From contig CAZMMQ010000009.1 of the NCBI GenBank assembly GCA_964567435.1, positions 24,943-88,942 on the forward strand: DNA of 64,000 bases, written 5' to 3'. Position numbers and translations under genes: made by a program. The stretch comes from RFSX01 sp964567435 (lineage in GTDB: Bacteria; Bacteroidota; Bacteroidia; Chitinophagales; Saprospiraceae). Under the pieces are notes generated by a model. It was given only the letters and a program-made list of their open reading frames with translations, was not told the origin of the DNA and made no database searches. Positions 45,301-55,700 of the stretch are shown piece after piece (within the stretch, counting starts at the first letter, position 1; every line of letters starts with the position of its first letter).

Positions 45301-47504
45301 TCTTGATTAGGACTTGTCGAATTATTTGACCCTAACTCAACAACCAAATTCTGCGTTGTTACTGGAGTCGGTGCAGTACGATCATCTACCGTTATTGTCG
45401 CTAATACTTCAGCTCTGTTACCACAACAATCTTCTGCTACATATTGTACTTGCCAGCTACCTATTGGAACTTCCAATACTCTAAAGCCATCTTCAGCATT
45501 ACCTACTACTTCAAACCCTCCTTGTACGAACCCAATGTAATACGTTAAATCTGCATCACACACGTCATCTAATGACTTCGGTGCTGGAATTGTTACATCA
45601 GCTGCACATTGCCAAGGATCTGTACTCGCAAATATCTGATCACTTTCTAGTAATAATCTTGGCTCTAAATTGTCTACTACATTTATCAACTGTGTGTATT
45701 CCGCAGCGAAACTCCCACACCAGTCAACTATTGTCCATGTACGCTGAGTCTTTGAATTACCAAAACACCCTGGTGAACATGAATCCAATACCGTGTCATT
45801 GAAATCTACTATTATGTTGCATACACCTTCTCTGATAGGTTGTGCATGTGGACCTTCTGGTCTAATACCATTTATATAATAGTGTGGATATGCTCTCCAG
45901 ATACCTTCGTTACTCTCTATTACACAGTCTACATCAAACTCATCGGGATCTATACCATCATCATCTGTATCTCTGTCTACTGTATTTGGATTATCAAAGA
46001 AGGCTGCTATCTCTGCTGGACTAGTTCCTAGATCACATGAAGGTAATGTAACTATTCGCTGAGGCATTAATATTACATCCTCTACTGGCTCCCCAGTTCC
46101 TTCTATTTCAATAAAATTACCTGCGTCATCAAAGACCTCTATTGGATCAAATCTGAAGTATTGAGTACAATTTAATACTCTATTTCCTCCATCAACGCTA
46201 GGAAAAACTACTGACCACAATCTCGTCATCAATGTCCCTTCTGAGCAATCTCCAATTGCAGAGAATGTATCACTATAATCTGCTACAATAGGAACTCCAA
46301 AACAATTATCGGTAACAAAGTCCCTAACGAATCCGTTTCTATTCTCTGAATACTCAATGATGCTTTCTAATAAGCCTTCATCTAATCCTAATCTTCCATT
46401 ACCATTACCCAAGTCTACAAACTCAGTGAACAGCTTCTCCTCAGTACAATTTAATATACAATCAGGATCTGTTACCATTGGGTCTGTACATGCATCACAG
46501 CTCAATGTAGGATCTGTCTTATCTTCTATAGTTACAGTACCCCAACAAAAGTTATCTCCACAAAGGTTTGAAACTCTGTATTCTAGAGTTGTACCGTTAG
46601 CAAATTCAAAAACATCTGTTAGTTCTAACACATCGCCAGTTGGTCCAACAATATCAAGTTGTGTCAATAAAGGATCTACATCTCCTTCTAAGAACGCATC
46701 TGCTGTAATATCTAACTCACAGTCTTGATTGACACTAGCATTTACGTGGTCATTACATGCTAATGGAACAGAACCAAATGGTACACCGTTCGCATCTTCT
46801 GCTGCTTTTAAGGACAACTGTGCATCATCGAAATAGATAGCACCACCATCAAATCCAGGCTGAATAAACAGCACTAGTAATCTTGCTTGAGTAGCACCAG
46901 CAGGAACGACACCTATAGTTCTAACTTCCTGCCATGACGAGTTAGAATTTCCTGAGTCAAAGCGATCAGATTCAGAAAAACATACAACTTCCCCTGCATC
47001 ATTCAAAAATTGAATCTGCAAGAGGCCGAAGTTTTGATTTCCTGGGCCCAAATTGTCATTAAACATAACATTTGCACAATCCTCGAAAGATGGATTGTAC
47101 ATTTCAATTGATCCACAGTAAGTTTCACCTTCAGCTGCTGTTACCGCAGGTCCGATCATCACTCCGTCGCCAGAAAACCCACCAAAAATTTTGATGAATC
47201 TACCTCCGTTGCCAGGAGCTGCTTCTGTTCTAAGCGGAAGACAGTCATCATTTGGAGAATTTTGCAAGAAAACATTTCCAAAGGTCTGCCATGCCGTAAC
47301 ACCAGTTCCTCCTCCAACGAAAGCTACACCTCTAGCGTCGCCAGTAATGCCAGACTCGAAACTACCATTTTGAATCAGGTTAGGTCCGCATGGTCCTTGT
47401 GCCTCACAAGTAAGAGAACAATCGTCTTGTGATATGCCCAAAAGCGGAATTAAGAAAAATAAAGCTATACTAGATAACTTGATGAGATTGAGTTTATTTA
47501 TCAT
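42354..47504 (-). CDS. Giant T9SS type A cargo protein with dockerin-like and cohesin-like modules
   Basis: This 1716-residue protein has a signal peptide ending near LLGISQ (residue ~26). Residues ~34-230 include a carbohydrate-binding-like beta domain (GPNLIQNGSFESG). Many Cys-rich beta repeats follow, with WTIVDWC and EDKTxPT motifs. A CarboxypepD_reg-like domain covers ~1322-1375. Two dockerin-like repeats (NGVNTIDLIIIQRHILG at ~1386-1402, DINNDQRINGLDLIELRKFILG at ~1416-1437) are followed by KIGDVN at ~1487. Residues ~1510-1630 resemble a cohesin-type beta sandwich. The last ~80 residues are the type A sorting domain (GQNNPNPFKVQ). It has a strong promoter and a terminator. The role is probably adhesion or matrix building. 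Confidence 0.87.
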   Translation of the reverse strand: MINKLNLIKLSSIALFFLIPLLGISQDDCSLTCEAQGPCGPNLIQNGSFESGITGDARGVAFVGGGTGVTAWQTFGNVFLQNSPNDDCLPLRTEAAPGNGGRFIKIFGGFSGDGVMIGPAVTAAEGETYCGSIEMYNPSFEDCANVMFNDNLGPGNQNFGLLQIQFLNDAGEVVCFSESDRFDSGNSNSSWQEVRTIGVVPAGATQARLLVLFIQPGFDGGAIYFDDAQLSLKAAEDANGVPFGSVPLACNDHVNASVNQDCELDITADAFLEGDVDPLLTQLDIVGPTGDVLELTDVFEFANGTTLEYRVSNLCGDNFCWGTVTIEDKTDPTLSCDACTDPMVTDPDCILNCTEEKLFTEFVDLGNGNGRLGLDEGLLESIIEYSENRNGFVRDFVTDNCFGVPIVADYSDTFSAIGDCSEGTLMTRLWSVVFPSVDGGNRVLNCTQYFRFDPIEVFDDAGNFIEIEGTGEPVEDVILMPQRIVTLPSCDLGTSPAEIAAFFDNPNTVDRDTDDDGIDPDEFDVDCVIESNEGIWRAYPHYYINGIRPEGPHAQPIREGVCNIIVDFNDTVLDSCSPGCFGNSKTQRTWTIVDWCGSFAAEYTQLINVVDNLEPRLLLESDQIFASTDPWQCAADVTIPAPKSLDDVCDADLTYYIGFVQGGFEVVGNAEDGFRVLEVPIGSWQVQYVAEDCCGNRAEVLATITVDDRTAPTPVTTQNLVVELGSNNSTSPNQDPNDQGTAKIFVDAIDQGSFDNCTEEVTVEIRRRSDDFCEAQDTIFGESVTFCCDDINRAIDVEIRVCDKNDNCNLLWSTVAVEDKTGGTGTCPPNLVLPCTADIWDLDLTGVPTSFGTCMQNPVLVDTLETFAETEFRRKRANEGNPIGEFTGLDVPAYDPTCGFGAIRRFIIEEGSGNELCEQWFVLQPVDAFDPSTIVWPDDVTVVCEFVDTGEPTFLQPLCNLIGVDVERFETTIEENSCMTILYDWTIIDWCTFDPSDPDAGGIYEWTQTVKILDDVSPEVTSDTGLCFAADTDECTRKGITLSATGTDEGECPSAWLSWTINVDYNADWVIDCVFQTNVSPTLPNGDPNPKWVAKTASGDPVTIVLDEELAGDKTQHRVEWVVDDGCGNRGSFETLFTVEDKKAPTPFCLNLGTAVMAPTDQFPQGMVELWAIDFDQKSFDNCSSEEDLFFTFTNVAPPERCDAEYDSTTDLMWYNTTFWFFDSSEAVNVDPADDDGAECPENGFGAYSDGGFNRNTGAFEDFNGEEIHRWVPGRRSSGAIFTGDMVDASGFLQIPIYAWDECGNTDFCLVNVRIINNGGGAGRVAGEVRTEKEELVEDVQAELMSDIPGFPIVSMTNTDGSYAFENVLEDESYQITAEKDGDDANGVNTIDLIIIQRHILGEERLETPYQMIAADINNDQRINGLDLIELRKFILGLYSEFPQNDSWKFVPADQALTLDNPWNYESHIDVVSMTSEVLGQDFIAAKIGDVNSTATVNGVSNSTTEVGKVTGLLFDDRPVLAGEEVQVVLSSTENVFGYQFTMDMTSMDFVGIEGQGIDANNIAQFEDKMTMSHGSLEAITGDLMTITMKATQDGQLRDLLGITSDITKAEAYIGEELEITDLRLENRSELSYDLGQNNPNPFKVQTQITYTLPEAASATMTLYDVTGKVLQQLQLQGEKGENVVTVDRETLTTGVVYYKLESGEYTATRHMIVIE

Positions 47505-47839
47505 TTTGGTTAATTATCCATTGAAAAATCAACATACTATTGTCCAAAAGAATCAAAAAAACTCGAAATGAATACAGTTCAAAGTCTTGGGGAATCAAGA
47601 AGATTTCGTCATAAATCCTTGATAATAAGACTTTTATGTAAAAAAGAGATCGAGTTTATTTGTTCCTTAGAACTATTTCGTCCTAGCAAATATAGGAAGA
47701 ATATAGAGTTTCAAGAAAATTGTCCATTTTTTTTTCACTTTAAATCTCACTTGAATTCACCGATAGCTAAGTTTGAGGACAATAATCAGAAACCGATGAT
47801 CACGCATTTAGAAGAGACTGATAACTATCATAATAATAC
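47505..47839. other. Intergenic region between divergent genes (335 bases)
   Basis: This region between the 1716-residue cargo gene and mnmE holds the cargo-gene promoter (47687-47714) and its long leader. The shared 11-base ATTAACCAAAA motif lies beside the start codon (47504-47514). A plus-strand frame at 47568-47843 has no signal, domain or known motif and overlaps the promoter and the mnmE start, so I treat it as non-coding. Confidence 0.5.
47687..47714 (-). promoter_or_regulatory. Promoter of the 1716-residue cargo gene
   Basis: TATATTTG on the minus strand (47687-47694) and TTG (47712-47714), with 20 bases between the starts of the two elements, match the Bacteroidota -7/-33 pair. It implies a leader of about 175 bases before the ATG at 47504. 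Confidence 0.55.
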
Positions 47840-49207
47840 ATGAATAATGACACCATAGTGGCTCTTGCAACACCTTTAGGGGTGAGTGCAATTGCAATTG
47901 TTCGATTATCTGGCTCTCAAGCCATTGAAATCGCCAACAAAATCTTCACCAAAGACCTATCTAAATCTACATCTCACACTGCACACTATGGAAAAATAGT
48001 ATCAGGTGATATCTATATAGATGAGTGCATTATTACCATTTTCAAAAGTCCAAGTAGCTATACAAAGGAAAACATCTGTGAGATTTCTTGTCATGGGTCT
48101 GTTTATATTATTGAAAAAATCATCCAATTATGCTTAGAGAATGGGGCGAGGCTTGCAGACAAAGGAGAATTTACTCTTAGGGCTTTTCTAAATGGCCAAC
48201 TAGACTTATCGCAGGCAGAAGCCGTAGCAGACTTGATTTCATCTGATAATGAAGCCGCTCATAAACTTGCGATGGAGCAGCTTCGTGGAGGATACTCTAT
48301 TAGTCTGCAACAATTAAGAAAGGAACTGATCGATTTAGCGAGTTTATTAGAATTAGAACTAGACTTTGGAGAGGAAGATGTGGAATTTGCTTCCAGAGCT
48401 CAATTGAAAACAACTATTCAGTCCTCATTGGATGTTGTAAATCAACTTGCCAAATCCTTTGAGACAGGAAATGTAATCAAGAATGGTATAAAGGCTGCTA
48501 TTGTTGGTGCTCCAAATGCTGGTAAATCAACCTTGCTAAATGCCCTACTCAATACTGATAGAGCTATAGTCTCAGATATTCCAGGGACAACTAGAGACAC
48601 TATAGAAGACCAACTCATTCTGGAAGGCCATAAATTTTTATTAACTGATACAGCGGGCATAAGAGAATCCTCCGACAAAATAGAAGGAATTGGGATTGAG
48701 CGATCTAAAAAAGAAATCAGTAAAAGCAGCCTTGTCTTATTGGTCATAGATGTAGCAGTGATCACTTCTTCTGAAGTAGCTCGTCAAATAGACTTATTTG
48801 AAATAGACAAAGAGAGACTTATTCTAGTTCTCAACAAAATGGACTTATGGCCAACAGCTAAAATATCAGACTACGTTGATTCTGCAAAGATAGATTCTAG
48901 ACAAGTCGTCCCAGTATCAGCAAAAAACAAGATGAATATAGGACTGCTAACTGAAGTAATGATTGAACTGAGCTTGGTAGATAAGACCGATAATACAATT
49001 GTTACTAACAGTAGACATTATAATGCTCTACTTGAAACTCAACATTCATTACTAAAAGCAAATCAAGGACTTGAGACTAAATTATCAGCCGATTTGATTG
49101 CAATGGATATTCGCCATGCTCTACATTCTATAGGAGTGATTACTGGCGAAGTATATACAGATGATTTACTAGATAATATATTTTCGAATTTCTGTATTGG
49201 CAAATAA
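47840..49207 (+). CDS. mnmE: tRNA uridine-34 5-carboxymethylaminomethyl-modifying GTPase
   Basis: This 455-residue protein is MnmE, which with MnmG modifies U34 in the anticodon of several tRNAs. The N-terminal folate-binding domain is followed by helical domain 1, the G domain (P-loop GAPNAGKS at 223-230, DIPGTTRDT at 246-254, DTAG at 270-273, NKMD near 331) and a helical C-terminus ending in CIGK. The Cys-X-Gly-Lys tail is the known catalytic/tetrahydrofolate-linked motif. The length is normal. It is divergent from the large cargo gene and precedes a peptidase gene after 115 bases. Confidence 0.95.
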   Translation: MNNDTIVALATPLGVSAIAIVRLSGSQAIEIANKIFTKDLSKSTSHTAHYGKIVSGDIYIDECIITIFKSPSSYTKENICEISCHGSVYIIEKIIQLCLENGARLADKGEFTLRAFLNGQLDLSQAEAVADLISSDNEAAHKLAMEQLRGGYSISLQQLRKELIDLASLLELELDFGEEDVEFASRAQLKTTIQSSLDVVNQLAKSFETGNVIKNGIKAAIVGAPNAGKSTLLNALLNTDRAIVSDIPGTTRDTIEDQLILEGHKFLLTDTAGIRESSDKIEGIGIERSKKEISKSSLVLLVIDVAVITSSEVARQIDLFEIDKERLILVLNKMDLWPTAKISDYVDSAKIDSRQVVPVSAKNKMNIGLLTEVMIELSLVDKTDNTIVTNSRHYNALLETQHSLLKANQGLETKLSADLIAMDIRHALHSIGVITGEVYTDDLLDNIFSNFCIGK

Positions 49208-49322
49208 TAATTAACTTAGACTAATAAGCACAATTTGCCGTTTTGTTCTTAGCACAATTATTTTGTTTAGCTAAGTTCTTTTAAATCATTTCTTCACACA
49301 CTTATTTAAAACTCAGTTTATA

Positions 49323-52070
49323 ATGAAAAGTTATAATGTAATTCTCAGCATTATTCTGTTCCTTTCGTCTGTAATTTTATATGGACAGCAGTCACCATTA
49401 CCTAAGGGCATCAAAATGAATGCTCAAGTGGAAGGTATTACAGAATATGAAATGGATAATGGATTGAAAATTCTATTATTCCCAGATCAATCCAAACCTA
49501 CAATTACTGTCAACATCACCTATCTGGTAGGCTCCCGTCATGAAGGATATGGTGAAACTGGGATGGCACACCTTTTAGAGCATTTAGTATTCAAAGGCAC
49601 ACCAGATCATCCAGACATTCCTGCAGAACTAACTGAGCATGGTGCTAGACCTAATGGAACTACTTGGTATGATAGAACTAATTACTACGAAACATTTACT
49701 GCGAGTGATGAAAATCTTGAATGGGCTCTTGACTTGGAGTCTGATAGGATGGTCAATTCATTTATAGCAAAGGAGGATCTTGATTCAGAGATGACTGTAG
49801 TAAGAAATGAATATGAAAGTGGAGAGAACTTTCCTTCTAGTGTCTTGATGAAAAGGGTATTAAGTTCTGCATTTCAATGGCACAACTATGGTAAGACAAC
49901 TATTGGAGCCAGATCTGATTTGGAAAATGTACCTATAGACAGATTGCAAGCTTTCTATAAGAAATATTATCAGCCTGATAATGCTGTACTTACAGTAGCA
50001 GGCAAGATTGATGTTTCAAAAACATTAGGATTAATAAATACTCACTTCGGGGATATCCCTAGACCAGAAAGAAATTTAATTCCTACATATACTAAAGAAC
50101 CTACACAGGATGGAGAAAAATTAGTTTCACTAAAAAGAGTGGGTGATGTACAGTCTATTGCTGTTGTTTACCATACGCCTCCAGGCTCTCATTCAGATTT
50201 CGCATCAATATCTGTAATCGAAGAATTATTGACTGGAGAACCAAGTGGAAGACTATATAAAGAACTAGTAGAATCAAAGTTAGCTTCTTCTCAATGGGGT
50301 TTTGCGCCAGGACTTAAAGAAGGAGGATTTATATACTTGAATGCTGATGTAAGAAAGGAGAATAACTTGGATGATGCAAAGGATAAAATGTTGGCTACGT
50401 TGGATGATCTCAAATCTAACCCTCCTACACAAGAAGAGGTAGACAGAGCAAAATCACGAATCCTTAAAAATTGGGAGTTAGCATATAACGCAAGTGACCG
50501 GGTTGGGCTTAGCATGAGTGAATCAATAGCTGCAGGAGACTGGAGGTTATTCTTTTTATTTAGAGACAGAGTAGAAAGCGTTACAAAAGATAATGTTGTA
50601 GATGCGGCTAACAAGTACTTTATTCCTTCAAATAGGACTATAGGAGTATTTATCCCAGATGATGAGCCACAACGAGCAGAAATTCCAGATGCTCCAAATG
50701 TATCAGCACTGGTTGCTAATTATAAAGGTAAAGAGGAAATCAGTATGGGAGAGGAATTTGACCCATCTCCTGCAAATGTTGATAGCAGAACTACAACGGG
50801 AACCTTTCCTAACGGATTAGAGTATGCATTACTTAGCAAGGAGAATAGAGGTGATGCCGTAAGAGCGATGCTTCGTATTAGATATGGAGATGAAAAATCT
50901 CTTCATGGTAAAAGTGCAGCTGCAAGGTTTGCGGCTATGATGTTGGACAAAGGGACTGAGTCTATGAGTAGGCAACAAATACAAGACAAGATGGATGCCC
51001 TGAAATCACGTATAAGCATATTTGGCGGAATATATGGTACGACGGTTAACATTGAGACTACTCATGAAAATTTAGAAGCTGCCATGGACTTAGCCAATGA
51101 TATGCTAATGAATCCAAGTATGTCTGAGGAAGAATTTAATAAGTTAAAAGAAGAACAGTTAGCATTCAGAGAAGAAAGCCTTTCTGATCCACAAGGACTA
51201 GCCAATAATGCATTCAGCAGATTGTTATCGCCACATCCTAAAACAGACATCAGGTATGTCCCAACATTAGAAGAAGGCATCAGTGACATTAAGAATTTGA
51301 CTTTGGAAGAAGTCATTGATTTTCATAATACGTTTTATGGAGGTCAAAATGCAACTTTGTCAGTAGTAGGAGATTTTGATGAAGAAAAAATTATGGCTAA
51401 ATCAAAAATGCTCTTTGGTGATTGGAATAGCGGTATGAAATATGAGAGAATCACAAATCCATATGTTGCTGTCAAGCCAGCAGACGAAAAGATAGAAACA
51501 CCAGACAAGTCCAATTCGATGTTCTTTGCAGGAATGCCGTTACAATTAAATGATGAACATGAAGATTACGCTTCATTAATGATAGGGAATTATATTCTTG
51601 GAGGGGGATTTCTTAATTCTCGATTGGCAACTAGAATTAGGCAAGAAGAAGGACTTAGTTATGGTGTGGGATCTTGGTTCAATGCCAGTTCTCAGGATGA
51701 TAGCGGAAATTTTGGAGCCTATGCAATCTCTGCACCTGAAAACACCTTCAAAGTACAGGAGGCCTTTAAAGAGGAAATAGAGAAAGTTATAAAAGATGGT
51801 TTTACACAAGAGGAGTTAGACGCGGCAAGAAATGGTTGGCTACAATCTCAAAATGTATCACGATCACAGGACAACAGATTGACAGGCCAGTTAGGCTCCA
51901 ATCTTATTCTAGATAGGAAAATGATGTGGTCACAGGAGTTAGAAGATAAAATAAGAGGCTTGTCGTTAAAAGAGGTAAACATGGCAATGAAAAAGCACAT
52001 AGATCATAATAAAATGGTATATGTCAAAGCAGGCGATTTTGCCAAAGCAGATAAAGAAGTAAAGCCATAA
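49323..52070 (+). CDS. M16 family zinc peptidase (pitrilysin-like), two-domain
   Basis: This 915-residue protein has a signal peptide (residues 1-22, cleaved near YGQQ). An active M16 domain carries HLLEH at 83-87 (zinc ligands His83 and His87, base Glu86) and a downstream Glu in RNEYESGEN near 163. A second, inactive half follows from ~480 with ARF.AMML-like helices (SAAARFAAMMLDKGTES). Single-chain M16 proteins of this size are periplasmic or surface enzymes that clear peptides. The gene ends with a strong terminator at 52081-52110. It may degrade signal peptides or unfolded cargo, but the substrate is not known. Confidence 0.92.
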   Translation: MKSYNVILSIILFLSSVILYGQQSPLPKGIKMNAQVEGITEYEMDNGLKILLFPDQSKPTITVNITYLVGSRHEGYGETGMAHLLEHLVFKGTPDHPDIPAELTEHGARPNGTTWYDRTNYYETFTASDENLEWALDLESDRMVNSFIAKEDLDSEMTVVRNEYESGENFPSSVLMKRVLSSAFQWHNYGKTTIGARSDLENVPIDRLQAFYKKYYQPDNAVLTVAGKIDVSKTLGLINTHFGDIPRPERNLIPTYTKEPTQDGEKLVSLKRVGDVQSIAVVYHTPPGSHSDFASISVIEELLTGEPSGRLYKELVESKLASSQWGFAPGLKEGGFIYLNADVRKENNLDDAKDKMLATLDDLKSNPPTQEEVDRAKSRILKNWELAYNASDRVGLSMSESIAAGDWRLFFLFRDRVESVTKDNVVDAANKYFIPSNRTIGVFIPDDEPQRAEIPDAPNVSALVANYKGKEEISMGEEFDPSPANVDSRTTTGTFPNGLEYALLSKENRGDAVRAMLRIRYGDEKSLHGKSAAARFAAMMLDKGTESMSRQQIQDKMDALKSRISIFGGIYGTTVNIETTHENLEAAMDLANDMLMNPSMSEEEFNKLKEEQLAFREESLSDPQGLANNAFSRLLSPHPKTDIRYVPTLEEGISDIKNLTLEEVIDFHNTFYGGQNATLSVVGDFDEEKIMAKSKMLFGDWNSGMKYERITNPYVAVKPADEKIETPDKSNSMFFAGMPLQLNDEHEDYASLMIGNYILGGGFLNSRLATRIRQEEGLSYGVGSWFNASSQDDSGNFGAYAISAPENTFKVQEAFKEEIEKVIKDGFTQEELDAARNGWLQSQNVSRSQDNRLTGQLGSNLILDRKMMWSQELEDKIRGLSLKEVNMAMKKHIDHNKMVYVKAGDFAKADKEVKP

Positions 52071-52080
52071 ATAATTAATC

Positions 52081-52112
52081 AAAAGTCGCTGAATTATTTC
52101 AGCGACTTTTTT
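52081..52112 (+). terminator. Terminator of the M16 peptidase gene
   Basis: A 13-base perfect stem (52081-52093, aaaagtcgctgaa, with 52098-52110) has a four-base loop, and T residues continue past it. It begins ten bases after the stop. Confidence 0.9.
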
Positions 52113-52150
52113 TGACCTTTTTAAATTGCGCCCCGTAAATAAAAGTAGGA

Positions 52151-52615
52151 CTAATCACCAATATTCTCTTGGCTGATTGCAATAGCCTCGTCTGCAAGTT
52201 CATACATTTTTCTTACCCCAACTGATCCTTGATTTTCCAATAGCAAGTTGCCATTTTGATCTAAGAACAAAAGAGTAGGTAAGCCTCTGACTTTAAACAG
52301 GTTGGCTATATCTCCTCCTACCCCATTCTCTGAATCTGCTTTGTATGAAATAAAATGACTATTATAAAAATCACCCAATTTCCTATCAGTAAAGACTTCT
52401 TCATCCATTACTTTACACGGCAAGCACCAATCTGCATAGACATCCAGAAATATTAGCTTGTTTGATGCTATTGCTTGATCAGATAATTCTACTATAGAAC
52501 TAGTAGAAACGAATTTAAAAGAGTAAGGAGAATACGCTTCGTTGATTTTCTTTGACTTACAACTAACTAAAGTAATTAGTGATACAAGGAGAAAGAAAAG
52601 GTAGTAGTTTTTCAT
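52151..52615 (-). CDS. Thioredoxin-like lipoprotein
   Basis: This 154-residue protein has a lipoprotein signal with Cys19 (LITLVSC) and a thioredoxin fold with the redox pair Cys64-Cys67 in DWCLPCKVM. The later cis-Pro region is KVRGLPTLLFLDQ (near 109-121). It is expected to sit in the periplasm, attached to a membrane, and to reduce or isomerise disulfides or deliver electrons. It lies between the peptidase gene and the 1419-residue Cys-rich cargo gene. Many cargo proteins here are rich in paired Cys, so folding help is possible, but that is inference. Confidence 0.88.
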   Translation of the reverse strand: MKNYYLFFLLVSLITLVSCKSKKINEAYSPYSFKFVSTSSIVELSDQAIASNKLIFLDVYADWCLPCKVMDEEVFTDRKLGDFYNSHFISYKADSENGVGGDIANLFKVRGLPTLLFLDQNGNLLLENQGSVGVRKMYELADEAIAISQENIGD

Positions 52616-52713
52616 AGATCAATATTGAGCACGAAGTTGTGGACAATAGTACAATTATGCAATAACCCAAATGATAATTATTCTCACTTCTCTTAGGCAT
52701 GAAAATTAGTAAT

Positions 52714-52748
52714 AAAAAAAAGGCTGACCCATTGAACAGGTCAGCCTT
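52714..52748 (-). terminator. Terminator of the 1419-residue cargo gene
   Basis: A ten-base perfect stem (aaggctgacc at 52720-52729 with 52739-52748) has a nine-base loop and, on the minus strand, a following run of T residues (plus-strand A run from 52714). It lies just after the stop at 52776. Confidence 0.88.
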
Positions 52749-52775
52749 ATTAAAACTGATTCGTAGAAAGTCTGA

Positions 52776-55700
52776 TTATTTTAAAACAATCATTTTCTTA
52801 GTATCTGACTGATAACTAGTTTCTAACTTATAGTATAGAACTCCGCCAACATTAAGCTGGTTTATATCAATTAATACATTATTCAATCCCTGACTGTATT
52901 GACCACTTTGGGTAAACAATACTTTTCCAGTTACATCTAATACGGTTAAAGTCGCATTAGTTGGTGACGGTAAGTAAAATGCTATATCTGTAGCATTCCT
53001 GAAAGGGTTGGGAGTATTTTGATATAATACAAATTCTTGTTCAGAATTATTTCGGCCGGTTAATGAGACGGGGATGATATCTAGGTCTCCACCTACATAC
53101 GCTTGAGCAGGTGTGATGTCAGAATTGATGGTGACGCTTTCACTAAGCTTTCCATCTTTATTTGCTTTGAAATGAATAGTAAATAGTTCTTCTTCACTTC
53201 TAGTATTAATATCATTCCAAGAGAACGTCGTTCTATCAGAAGATATGATAGCAAAGTTCTTCTCAGACATTTCAATACCATTCGAAGTCACATCTACAAC
53301 CTCTAGCCCTTCGCTTAATAATGTGAACTGAATACCTAATAGGTTAGCAAAGTCATCTGACTTTAGTGTCATGCCGACTATCTCACCTTCCTTGTAAGTA
53401 ATATCTTCAAAATCTAAGTCTATGCCATCACTAGGTAATGCTATTTTTCCTAGTCCAACAGTTGGAATAGCTGAATTGTCAACATCACCAATTTTGACAC
53501 CCACGAAATCTTGATTCATCTCATCTTGAGTCAATTCAAATATTGCTCTAATTTCATTAAGTGGCCATGGTAATTCTACTGACATATTCTGCTCTGAATC
53601 AACAAATCTCCAACTATCATTCTGCGGAAATTCAGTATATATACCTAGAACAAGTTTCCTAAGCTCTACAAGATCTACACTATTAATTTTTTGGTCATTA
53701 TTGATATCTGCCGCTATTCGCTTATACGGTGTATCTAAAGTTTCCAATCCAAGAATGTGTCTCTGAATTTTGATTAAGTCAATTGTGTTTACCCCATTTG
53801 TATAATCATCATTCTTCGAATTGCTGATCTCGTAATCATAAGAAATAGGATTGTTCGCAAATTCATATCTACCTGTTTCATCTGTCATATCTTGGGATGG
53901 GTACAGAGGCTGATTACTTAATATCTGAACTTGGACGTCCTCAATCATCTTACCATCTTCCGTAGCTATATCTCCAGATATTGTACGTGTACCAAAAGTG
54001 TCTCTACAAGCCATACTATTGTCCACCAAGGTCAAGAATACTGTGCAGAAATCTGAGTTCCCATTACTATCGTATACATATACATTGAGAGTTACTAGTG
54101 ACCCTGCAGGATTGAGTAAATCTTCACAACTAAAAGTTCTAGAAGAACAATTATCAATCGAACTAAAATCTGGGTCATCCTCAGGCGGTATAGCTGAGAA
54201 TGTATATCTCAAATCATTAGGTGGAGTACAATTATCTTCTGCTCCAAGATTGAAGTCACAAGCCCAAAGTTCTACAGTACCTTCAGCAGTAAGTGCACTA
54301 CTTAAATTAACACAGTATGGTGTAGGGGGAACGTTATCGACTACAGTGAAGAACGTCTCGCAAGTAGCTATATTTCCGCATCCATCGGATACTCTCCATA
54401 ATACACTATGTTGCGCCGTACTTCCAGGTACTCCTTCAGGCAATGTTATTGTAACTTCTTCTCCTGGCCGTGTGGCTGGGATATAGAATGGACTTGAAGG
54501 ATTAATCGTACTAGAGAAATTAAAATCAATATTCTTATCTCCAAATAAATCTACCTGTGCTGTCCATGTCAATCTATTGGATGAACATATACCATCATCT
54601 GTTGCTACAGCGCTCAAGGTTACTGGCCCTTGACAATCAGCTCCAACTGGCAGGGCTTCACTGCTACAAGTTACTGTCGGTGGTGTTTCATCTATGATTC
54701 GCACTACCTGCACTTGTGACCATATGCCATCAGAAAGAGGATCATTTGGCTCATACTCACACCAGTTAATAACCGTCCAGTAATTAAGGACTTTGAAGCA
54801 AGCTCCATCAGTGAAAAAGAATGTATCTCTTTCAACATTAACTGCAATATCATCACAAGGACCTGACACTATTGTTGGTTCTTCCATCAATATCTCAGTA
54901 CAAGTGATAACAGTATCTCTTGGGAATGTCACTTCAATATCCATTTCCTCTGCACCTAGCATAGTAACACGTTGAATACAATTAACAGACTCTTCTCCTA
55001 CTACAAACCACTGTCTGTCTATAGTTCCAGAATTACATCTTGTCAAATCATTATTGATATCAATGCTCCCTACTTCAAGTGTACCACAAGAATTAAATGC
55101 TCGGGCTCTTTCCATGTTAGTTGCAAATGGATCGCCATCGCAGTCTATGGTAATGTCTCCAGGACAAAGAATTGTGGCTCTAGATTTATCTTCGAGTCTA
55201 ACGTATGACCACACCTCACTGAAGTTGTCACCAGCAGATCCAAAGATACCATCGTTATCACCATCATCCCAAACTCTCAACCACACCTGCAATTGAGCAT
55301 AATCGTTGACACCATCGCCATTTGCATCGATTCCAAACTCATCCAAATCGCCACAGCAAAACTGAACAAAAGCACCATTATCAGGATCCAATTCGTCATC
55401 GAAAGAATGGTCATCATTATTATAAGTTGTGTTTCCTATGAAACCACAAGAGTCATTCTCTCTTCTTATTTCCAACTTAACTCTACCACATCCATCGAAT
55501 GAACCATTATCTATGCTTTCTGCAAATATTTTGGTTACTCCAGGCACATTTGGGTTTCCTGGGTTAGGTATTAATGAAATAACTACATCTTGCTTAGTAA
55601 TCGCTACTGGCGGCGTTACATCAGAAACTGTAACTGAAACAGGTTCGGACGCTATATTCTCGCAACAATCCCAAGCATTATAGAAAAATTCATGTTGACC

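Noticed and set aside
44080..47373. Several plus-strand frames opposite the 1716-residue gene
   Set aside because: They are Ser-rich antisense frames that arise from the codon bias of the large gene and carry no motifs.
47568..47843. Plus-strand frame of 91 residues before mnmE
   Set aside because: It overlaps the promoter of the divergent cargo gene and the mnmE start, has no signal, domain or regular composition, and is best read as leader DNA.
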